From Nonomuraea sp. SYSU D8015 (lineage in GTDB: Bacteria > Actinomycetota > Actinomycetes > Streptosporangiales > Streptosporangiaceae), in the NCBI RefSeq assembly GCF_008065375.1, contig NZ_VJYI01000001.1, positions 558,001 to 622,000 of the forward strand: a stretch of 64,000 nt of DNA, given 5' to 3'. Of the stretch, positions 59,054-64,000 are shown piece by piece. The position numbers and the translations under genes are program-made. Positions within the stretch are counted from its first letter, which is position 1. Every line of letters begins with the position of its first letter. The notes beneath the pieces are model-generated. The model ran no database searches. It was not told the DNA's origin and was given only the letters and a program-made list of their open reading frames with translations.

Positions 59054-60060
59054 CGCCCCGCGACCGCCCGCCTGCCCAGGCCTCTCCCGCGATGACGCCG
59101 CGCGTGAGAAGCGTCGAGGCGCAGCTCCTGCACCGCCCGCCGGGCCTGTCGGCGGGCGAGATCGTCCGCCGGCTGGCCGCGATGCAGGCCCAGGACATCC
59201 CGTCCGCCCTCCTCGCCTTCCGCGCCCGCTCGGCCACCCTCACCCGGGCCGACATCGACACGGCCTGGCACGCCCGCGAGATCGTCAGAATTTGGGGCCC
59301 GCGCGGCACGCTCCACTTCACCCACGCCGACGACCTCCCCTGGATCCACGCCCTGACCAGGCGCGACACGAACATCCTGCGCCGCCTCGCCGAAGAGGGC
59401 GTCACCGGCGACGACCTCCTCCCGCTCATCGCCGGGGCGCTCGAGGGCCAGGGCCCGCTCACCAAGGCCGACCTGGAGCAACGCCTGGCCGGAAGGGCCC
59501 GCGGCCAGGGCGTCGTGCACCTGGTGGCGCTGGCCGCGTACCACGGCCTGGCCGTGCTCGGCCCGCCCCGCGCCGGCAAGCCCACGTACGTGCACGCCGC
59601 CGACTGGCTGGGCGCCCCCGTCGTCCCCGAGCCCGACCGCGATCGCGCACTGAAGGAGCTGGCCACCCGCTACCGCCGCGCCCACCACCCCGCCACCCCC
59701 GAGGACCTGGCCGCCTGGTCCGGGCTGCCGCTCGGCGAGGCCCGCGCCGCCTGGCGCCTGAGCGCCGCCCCGCCGCCGCCCGCCGAGGAGGGGCCGGTGG
59801 TGCGGCTCGCGCCCGCGTTCGACGAGTACCTGATGGGCTGGCGGAGCAGGGACCCGATCCTCGCGGCCGAGCATGCCAGGGAGGTGTTCCCGGGAGGCGG
59901 TGTGCTGCGGCCGGTCGTGCTGGTGGACGGCCTGGTCAAGGGCGTGTGGGGGAGGAAGGGCGCGCAGGTGAGCGTGCGCCCGTTCGAGGAGCTGCCGGAA
60001 GGGCCGCTCGCCGACGAGACCGCCGACGTGCGCCGCTTCCTGGCTCCGCGGGAGCCCTGA
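59050..60060 (+). CDS. winged-helix DNA-binding protein, AlkZ-like (HTH_42) family
   Basis: The 336-residue protein belongs to the HTH_42 family, whose characterised members AlkZ and AlkX are DNA glycosylases for interstrand crosslinks. It has VEAQLLHRPPGL, then AMQAQDIPSALLAFRAR, which contains the catalytic-type Q-A-Q motif, followed by VRIWGPRGTLHFTHADDL and three tandem winged helices. Start ATG 59050 overlaps the TgpA stop (ATGA); ATG 59092 is a possible alternative. Crosslink unhooking or DNA repair is plausible; the operon coupling to envelope genes is unexplained. Confidence 0.85.
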   Translation: MTPRDRPPAQASPAMTPRVRSVEAQLLHRPPGLSAGEIVRRLAAMQAQDIPSALLAFRARSATLTRADIDTAWHAREIVRIWGPRGTLHFTHADDLPWIHALTRRDTNILRRLAEEGVTGDDLLPLIAGALEGQGPLTKADLEQRLAGRARGQGVVHLVALAAYHGLAVLGPPRAGKPTYVHAADWLGAPVVPEPDRDRALKELATRYRRAHHPATPEDLAAWSGLPLGEARAAWRLSAAPPPPAEEGPVVRLAPAFDEYLMGWRSRDPILAAEHAREVFPGGGVLRPVVLVDGLVKGVWGRKGAQVSVRPFEELPEGPLADETADVRRFLAPREP

Positions 60061-60167
60061 CGGTCCCGCGGGTGATCACGGACGGAGCGCCGCCGAGCGA
60101 GGTGTCGAGTGGCGCGCCGCCGGTGGGGCGGCGGCGCGCCGTAGTGGATGTGCGGTGGCGATGGGGC

Positions 60168-60263
60168 TCACCACAGTGCTCCTATCACCAGGCCGACGAC
60201 GATCGCGGCCGCGAGGGCGACGCGGAGAGCGGTGAGCGCGCGCCGGCGGGTGACGGGGTTCAC
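60168..60263 (-). CDS. 31-residue single-pass membrane peptide
   Basis: GAGGGG (60271-60276 region) lies six bases before GTG 60263. The 31-residue product (MNPVTRRRALTALRVALAAA, then IVVGLVIGALW) has a positive N-terminus and one 20-residue membrane helix. It follows the Clp-N gene stop by about ten bases on the same strand and is probably co-translated. No homologue comes to mind. It is short, so evidence is the ribosome site, the clean helix and the operon position. Confidence 0.5.
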   Translation of the reverse strand: MNPVTRRRALTALRVALAAAIVVGLVIGALW

Positions 60264-60273
60264 CGCAGGCCCC

Positions 60274-61104
60274 TCAGGAGTTCAGGCCCACGTGCTCTTC
60301 GAGCCGTTCCAGGCGCTGGACGAGTGGCTGGAGCTCGTTCCTGAGCGCAGCCGACAGCATCGCCGCCTGGTCCTGACCCTGGGCAGGGGCGGGGGCGGCC
60401 TGCTGGGTCTGGGCGCGGAGGTGGACGTAGCCGGCCAGGGCGGCCACCACGGCGCGGCGGGTGAGGCGGGAGTCGGCGCCCAGGGCGCGCAGGACCTGGC
60501 CGGCCGTGCCGTCGGGCTCGGCGACCAGGCCGAGCAGGAGGTGCTCGCAGCCGACGTAGTTGTGGCCGAGCGAGATCGCCTCGTTGACGGCGAACTCCAG
60601 CGCGTTGGCGGCCGGCGCGCTGAAGCTTCCGGCCGCGGGAGTCCCGGCCTCCGTGCCGGGCTGCTCGGCCCCGGCACCGGACTGCTCGGCCTCCGTGCCG
60701 GGCTGCTCTGCCCGAGCGCCGGACCGCTCGGCTGGTGGCGGCTGGTGGCGGGCGAGGTCGCGTTTCAGCTGGTCAAGGTCGATCTCCATGGCACGTAGCA
60801 CGTGCAGCGCCAGGTTGCCGCCCTCGGCAAGCATGCCGTCTAGCAGGTGCTCGGTGCCGACGCGGCCGTCTGGCCCCGCCTGCTCGGCGGCGAGCTTGAG
60901 CACGGTGCGCGTCCTGGCCGTCAGATGGGTCAGCGCCCCGGTCGGGACGTCCAGGTTGAGGTCGGTCAGAACGGTTTGCCTGATGGCGGTGACCCGGCGC
61001 ACGGCCTGCTCCAGCGCTCGCTGGCAGACCGCGGACACGGGGATTCCGGCCTGCTTGACGGCCTCCGCGAGCTCGTCCGGCAGATACACATTGATCTTCG
61101 GCAT
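60274..61104 (-). CDS. ribbon-helix-helix/Clp-N-domain protein
   Basis: Residues 1-40 (MPKINVYLPDELAEAVKQAG, then IPVSAVCQRALEQAV) look like a ribbon-helix-helix DNA-binding unit. Two Clp-N repeats follow, at ~55-125 (VLKLAAEQAGPDGRVGTEHLLDG) and ~160-235 (EFAVNEAISLGHNYVGCEHLLLG). No ATPase domain is present. A Glu/Gln/Pro/Gly linker between the repeats carries two EQPGTEA units. ATG 61104 lies six bases after TATAGT, which is inside a perfect 23-bp palindrome, so this protein probably represses itself. Its client or partner Clp ATPase is not encoded nearby. Confidence 0.85.
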   Translation of the reverse strand: MPKINVYLPDELAEAVKQAGIPVSAVCQRALEQAVRRVTAIRQTVLTDLNLDVPTGALTHLTARTRTVLKLAAEQAGPDGRVGTEHLLDGMLAEGGNLALHVLRAMEIDLDQLKRDLARHQPPPAERSGARAEQPGTEAEQSGAGAEQPGTEAGTPAAGSFSAPAANALEFAVNEAISLGHNYVGCEHLLLGLVAEPDGTAGQVLRALGADSRLTRRAVVAALAGYVHLRAQTQQAAPAPAQGQDQAAMLSAALRNELQPLVQRLERLEEHVGLNS

Positions 61105-61111
61105 GCCCCCA

Positions 61112-61134
61112 CTATAACCCCATTGGGGTTATAG
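61112..61134. promoter_or_regulatory. perfect 23-bp palindrome over the -10 of the Clp-N gene
   Basis: CTATAACCCCA (61112-61122) and TGGGGTTATAG (61124-61134) are exact reverse complements around one base. The minus-strand -10 TATAGT (61111-61116) lies at the edge of the palindrome, and translation starts 6 bases later without a ribosome site. The palindrome also contains the TAA stop of the convergent-side IclR gene (61129-61131). The ribbon-helix-helix N-terminus of the gene product is the natural candidate repressor. Confidence 0.8.
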
Positions 61135-61881
61135 GTCGAGACTTGCCAGGGCTTGTTCGCCTTCGGCGATCGCCAGGCGGAGCTCCCTGGCGAACGACGC
61201 CACCCGGTCCGGTCCGAAACGGGCGGACGGGGCCGAGATCGACAGCGCCGCGACCGCCGTGCCGCGATCGTCGCGCAGGGCGGCGCCGATGGCCGAGACT
61301 CCCCGCTCGGTCCCCTCGATGTTCAGCGCGTAGCCACGGGCCCTGACCTCGTCGAGCTCGCGCGCGAGCGCGGCGCGCTCCGGGGCCGTGAGATCGGGGT
61401 AGAGCTCCCACAGCTGGTGAGAAGGCAGGGCAGCGAGCAGGACCTTGCCGCCGGAGGCCAGCCGCGCGGGCAGGATCGTGCCCCTCCGGTCGCCCACGTG
61501 GAGCACCTGCGAGGACTCCACGCTGTCCACGAAGCGCACCTCCGTGCCGACCCTGATCACGAGGTTCACGGTCTCACCGGCCCGCGCGCACAGCGCCTCC
61601 ATGACCGGCCTGATCCTGGCGCGGAGCTCGCGCAGGGCCGAGCCGCCCGCCCCGGCCGGCATGGAGGCGAAGAACGGGCCCGGCAGGTACGTGTGGTGCT
61701 CGTCCTGTACGGCGAAGTCGCGGTACACGAGCATCGCCAGAAGGCGGTGCGCGGTCGAGCGGGCGATGCCCAGCTCCCTGGCGACGTCGGAGACCTTGAG
61801 GCGGCCCTGGTCGCGCAGCATGTGCAGGAGCAGCAGGACGTTGTCGACGGAGCCGAGGGCGTACGCGGGCTTGTTCTTCAT
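61129..61881 (-). CDS. IclR-family transcriptional regulator of the gentisate operon
   Basis: ATG 61881 gives a 250-residue protein; upstream in-frame codons belong to the divergent gene. Residues ~10-75 are the winged helix (ALGSVDNVLLLLHMLRDQGR, then LKVSDVARELGIARSTAHRLL). The C-terminal ligand domain has a RVGTEVRFVDSVES strand, RLASGGKVLLAALP and ALNIEGTERGVSAIGAAL. IclR proteins sense aromatic or related acids. It is divergent from gentisate 1,2-dioxygenase, with a palindrome (61896-61912) between them. Its stop lies in the operator of the Clp-N gene, so the two transcription units abut. Confidence 0.93.
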   Translation of the reverse strand: MKNKPAYALGSVDNVLLLLHMLRDQGRLKVSDVARELGIARSTAHRLLAMLVYRDFAVQDEHHTYLPGPFFASMPAGAGGSALRELRARIRPVMEALCARAGETVNLVIRVGTEVRFVDSVESSQVLHVGDRRGTILPARLASGGKVLLAALPSHQLWELYPDLTAPERAALARELDEVRARGYALNIEGTERGVSAIGAALRDDRGTAVAALSISAPSARFGPDRVASFARELRLAIAEGEQALASLDL

Positions 61882-61895
61882 AGCAGAATAGTAGT

Positions 61896-61912
61896 GCCGT
61901 ATAAAGAACGGC
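61896..61912. promoter_or_regulatory. candidate IclR operator GCCGT-N7-ACGGC
   Basis: The 17-bp inverted repeat GCCGT-ATAAAGA-ACGGC lies between the divergent IclR and gentisate dioxygenase starts, just upstream of the TAGCGT -10 (61918-61923) of the dioxygenase. Its position suits an activator or repressor of both genes. Confidence 0.55.
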
Positions 61913-61930
61913 TCCCTTAGCGTGGGGTCC

Positions 61931-62971
61931 ATGAACCCGGAGGAGAGGCTGTACGCCGATTTCGCGGCCGAGAACCTGATTCCGCTGTGGACCCAGGTCG
62001 GCGACCTGATGCCGATGCATCCCAAGCCCAAGGCCAGGCCCCACGTGTGGGAGTGGAAGACCCTTTACCCGCTGGCGGAGCGGGCCGGCGAGCTGGTGCC
62101 CGTCGGGAGGGGCGGCGAGCGCCGGGCGATCGCGCTGGCCAACCCCGGCCTGGACGGGGTGCCGTACGCGACGCCGACCCTCTGGGCGGCCATCCAGTAC
62201 CTGGGCCCGCGCGAGGTCGCCCCCGAGCACCGCCACACCCAGAACGCCTTCCGCTTCGTCGTCGAGGGCGAGGGCGTGTGGACCGTCGTGAACGGCGACC
62301 CGGTGGCCATGCGGCGCGGCGACTTCCTGCTGACGCCCGGCTGGCACTTCCACGGCCACCACAACACCACCGACGCGCCCATGGCCTGGATCGACGGGCT
62401 GGACATCCCGCTCGTGCACTACACCGACACCTCGTTCTTCGAGTTCGGCCCCGACCAGGTGACCGACAGCACGACGCCGAGCGTGTCGCGGTCGGAGCGG
62501 CTGTGGGCGCACCCCGGGCTGCGGCCCGTGTCCGCCTTGGCCGCCACGCCCAGCTCGCCGATCGCCGCCTACCGCTGGGAGCACACGGACCGCGCGCTGG
62601 AGGAGCAGCTCGCGCTGGAGGACGAGGGGCATCCGGGAGTCCTGGAGCCCGGTCACGCCGCCGTCCGCTACACCAACCCGACCACCGGCGGCGACGTGAT
62701 GCCGACGATCAGGGCCGAGTTCCACCGGCTGCGGGCCGGCACCTCGACCGCCGCGCGGCGGGAGGTGGGCTCGTCGGTGTACCAGGTGTTCGACGGGGAG
62801 GGATCGGTCACGCTCGACGGCGTGGAGCGGCGGCTGGGGCGGGGCGACCTCGTTGTGGTGCCGTCGTGGTGCGCGTGGTCGTTCCGCGCGGAGACCCGTT
62901 TCGACCTGTTCCGATTCGCCGACACACCCGTTTTCGAGGGGCTGCGCCAATACCGGGAGGAGCTCGTATGA
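61931..62971 (+). CDS. gentisate 1,2-dioxygenase
   Basis: The 346-residue bicupin opens with a variable region (HVWEWKTLYPLAERAGELV), then the catalytic cupin: IQYLGPREVAPEHRHTQNAF (His-x-His iron ligands), FVVEGEGVWTVVNGDPVAMR and LLTPGWHFHGHHN. A second cupin (FDGEGSVTLDGVERR) completes the fold. It opens gentisate to maleylpyruvate. ATG 61931 lies seven bases after TAGCGT (leaderless). Its stop is fused to a tiny linking frame. The next two genes supply the hydrolase and a mycothiol-type isomerase of the same pathway. Confidence 0.95.
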   Translation: MNPEERLYADFAAENLIPLWTQVGDLMPMHPKPKARPHVWEWKTLYPLAERAGELVPVGRGGERRAIALANPGLDGVPYATPTLWAAIQYLGPREVAPEHRHTQNAFRFVVEGEGVWTVVNGDPVAMRRGDFLLTPGWHFHGHHNTTDAPMAWIDGLDIPLVHYTDTSFFEFGPDQVTDSTTPSVSRSERLWAHPGLRPVSALAATPSSPIAAYRWEHTDRALEEQLALEDEGHPGVLEPGHAAVRYTNPTTGGDVMPTIRAEFHRLRAGTSTAARREVGSSVYQVFDGEGSVTLDGVERRLGRGDLVVVPSWCAWSFRAETRFDLFRFADTPVFEGLRQYREELV

Positions 62972-63003
62972 GCATCGCGACCAACGGAGAGGGATGCGCG
63001 TGA
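62968..63003 (+). CDS. 11-codon linking reading frame (translational coupler)
   Basis: ATG 62968 overlaps the dioxygenase stop (ATGA), and its own TGA (63001-63003) overlaps the GTG start of the hydrolase gene (GTGA). The 11 residues (MSIATNGEGCA) are unlikely to have a function of their own. The arrangement would let ribosomes finishing the dioxygenase reinitiate and run onto the hydrolase start, with GGAGAGGG inside it as the ribosome site. Confidence 0.35.
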   Translation: MSIATNGEGCA

Positions 63004-63824
63004 AACTCGCGACGCTGCGGCTGCCGCGCCGCACGACGGCCGCCCGCATCGACGGCGACCATGCTGTGGAGATCGGCGCGCCCGACGTGGGGGCGCTGCT
63101 GGCCGATCCCCAGTGGCGGCGGATCGCGGCCGCCGCCGACGGGCCCAGGCATCCGCTGTCCACCGCCGATCTCGCGCCCGTGGTGCCCCGGCCGGGGAAG
63201 ATCATCTGCGTGGGGCTCAACTACCGCACCCACATCCTGGAGATGGGGCGTGAGCTGCCGGAGCATCCGACGGTGTTCGCGAAGTTCGCCGAGGCGCTGG
63301 TCGGCCCGTACGACGACATCGTGCTGCCCGCCGTGTCCGAGGCCGTGGACTGGGAGGCGGAGCTGGCCGTGATCATCGGTGAGACCGCACGGAACGTCCC
63401 CGCCGAGCGGGCGGCGGCGTGCATCGCGGGCTACTCGGTGCTCAACGACGTGACGGCCAGGGACTACCAGTACCGCACGCTGCAGTGGCTCCAGGGGAAG
63501 ACCTTCGAGGCCACCACGCCGTTCGGGCCCTTCCTCGTGACGCCCGACGAGGTGGACGTGGAGCAGACGACCCTGGCGTGCGAGGTGGACGGGGAGCTGG
63601 TGCAGCAGGCGGACGTCGGCGACCTGGTGTTCCCGCCCGCCGAGCTGATCGCGTACCTGTCCGAGATCCTCACGTTGCGGCCGGGGGACGTCATCGCCAC
63701 CGGCACGCCGGGGGGCGTCGGACACGCGCGCAAACCGCCCCGGTACCTGACGGACGGCAGCAAGGTCGTCACGCGCGTCTCCGGGGTCGGGGAGCTGGTG
63801 AACACGGCGCGCCGTCGTGGTTGA
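63000..63824 (+). CDS. fumarylpyruvate hydrolase (FAH family)
   Basis: GTG 63000 is preferred because GGAGAGGG (62986-62993) lies six bases upstream. The 274-residue protein has the FAH core: IICVGLNYRTHILEMGRELP, the acidic metal pair in DWEAELAVIIGE, YSVLNDVTARDYQYR (second Asp ligand), KTFEATTPFGPFLVT and GDVIATGTPGGVGHAR. It should hydrolyse fumarylpyruvate or maleylpyruvate to pyruvate and a C4 acid. It follows gentisate dioxygenase and overlaps the next gene. Confidence 0.92.
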   Translation: MKLATLRLPRRTTAARIDGDHAVEIGAPDVGALLADPQWRRIAAAADGPRHPLSTADLAPVVPRPGKIICVGLNYRTHILEMGRELPEHPTVFAKFAEALVGPYDDIVLPAVSEAVDWEAELAVIIGETARNVPAERAAACIAGYSVLNDVTARDYQYRTLQWLQGKTFEATTPFGPFLVTPDEVDVEQTTLACEVDGELVQQADVGDLVFPPAELIAYLSEILTLRPGDVIATGTPGGVGHARKPPRYLTDGSKVVTRVSGVGELVNTARRRG

Positions 63825-64000
63825 CCTCGGCTGGATGGATGCGGGCACCGCGTACTTCGAGTCCTGGGTGGAGGCGGTCGACCTCGATCGGGGGAGCGCG
63901 CTGCCCGGGTGGACGGGACGGCACGTGGCGGCGCACGTGGCCGCCAACGCGCGGGCGCTGGGGCGGCTGGCGCACTGGGCGCGCACCGGTGAGGAGCGGC
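63817..64000 (+). CDS. mycothiol-dependent maleylpyruvate isomerase (partial, runs off the window)
   Basis: The visible N-terminus, DAGTAYFESWVEAVD, then LPGWTGRHVAAHVAANARAL and GRLAHWARTGEE, is the MDMPI/DinB-like helical start of the mycothiol-dependent maleylpyruvate isomerase family; the GRHVAAHVAANA helix carries the usual metal-binding His. It begins at GTG 63817, overlapping the hydrolase stop, or at ATG 63835. It would convert maleylpyruvate to fumarylpyruvate using mycothiol, supporting an actinobacterial host. The 3' end is beyond 64000. Confidence 0.88.
   Translation, partial: MVDLGWMDAGTAYFESWVEAVDLDRGSALPGWTGRHVAAHVAANARALGRLAHWARTGEER

Noticed and set aside
1..64000. tRNA, rRNA, riboswitch and origin signals
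   Set aside because: None of the intergenic segments shows a CCA-ended cloverleaf, rRNA, known riboswitch core or DnaA-box cluster by eye; a covariance-model search would be the decisive test.

Overview
The window is very GC-rich DNA with short intergenic gaps, many ATGA/GTGA gene overlaps and dense leaderless starts. It encodes typical actinobacterial gene sets: a mycothiol-type maleylpyruvate isomerase, a SARP/BTAD regulator, Clp-N proteins, an LCP protein, and a TgpA/DUF58/MoxR/FN3 envelope operon. A filamentous actinomycete of the Streptosporangiaceae type (Nonomuraea-like) fits best; the genus is an inference. I saw no rRNA, tRNA, CRISPR array, prophage or replication origin.

Layout. 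1-700: a truncated leaderless gene and an orphan F5/8-type-C domain. 730-8854: a five-gene operon (SWIM zinc finger, DUF5691, MoxR AAA+, DUF5682, VWA). 8855-10291: scar of a TnpB element that has lost its N-terminus, lying against a decapitated TetR regulator. 10369-13480: an MFS exporter, a MenC-like enolase-superfamily protein with a broken active site, and a methyltransferase. 13481-14014: a YwqK-like remnant and a small secreted protein. 14162-18714: a ROK repressor divergent from a polar amino-acid ABC importer (no ATPase) with a Rhizobium-type asparaginase. 18724-22067: archease, a Tat-exported PhoX/DUF839 protein, a Nudix hydrolase, an ABM-like protein and a RelE/ParE-like toxin. 22480-28591: an LCP ligase, a crotonase, two alpha/beta hydrolases and SbcD. 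28592-38716: SbcC and metabolic genes, ending in an HMGL-like acyltransferase divergent from an HTH-citrate synthase fusion. 40192-44961: an FMN split-barrel protein and a giant SARP-ATPase. 44992-52321: hemerythrin and a three-subunit SMC-like complex resembling MukBEF/MksBEF/Wadjet but without a nuclease. 52506-60060: an FN3/beta-propeller membrane protein, MoxR, DUF58, a pseudo-transglutaminase and an AlkZ-like winged-helix protein. 60168-61104: a ribbon-helix-helix/Clp-N protein under a perfect palindrome, with a 31-residue membrane peptide. 61129-64000: an IclR-controlled gentisate operon.

Cross-cutting themes. At least 13 genes start 6-8 nt after a TANNNT-like -10 box, implying leaderless mRNAs. 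Several unrelated proteins carry low-complexity insertions made of short in-frame tandem DNA repeats. Two enzyme-family members have lost their catalytic residues while staying intact in length. The candidates I consider most novel are the SMC-like operon, the MoxR/VWA/SWIM operon and the palindrome-controlled Clp-N gene.
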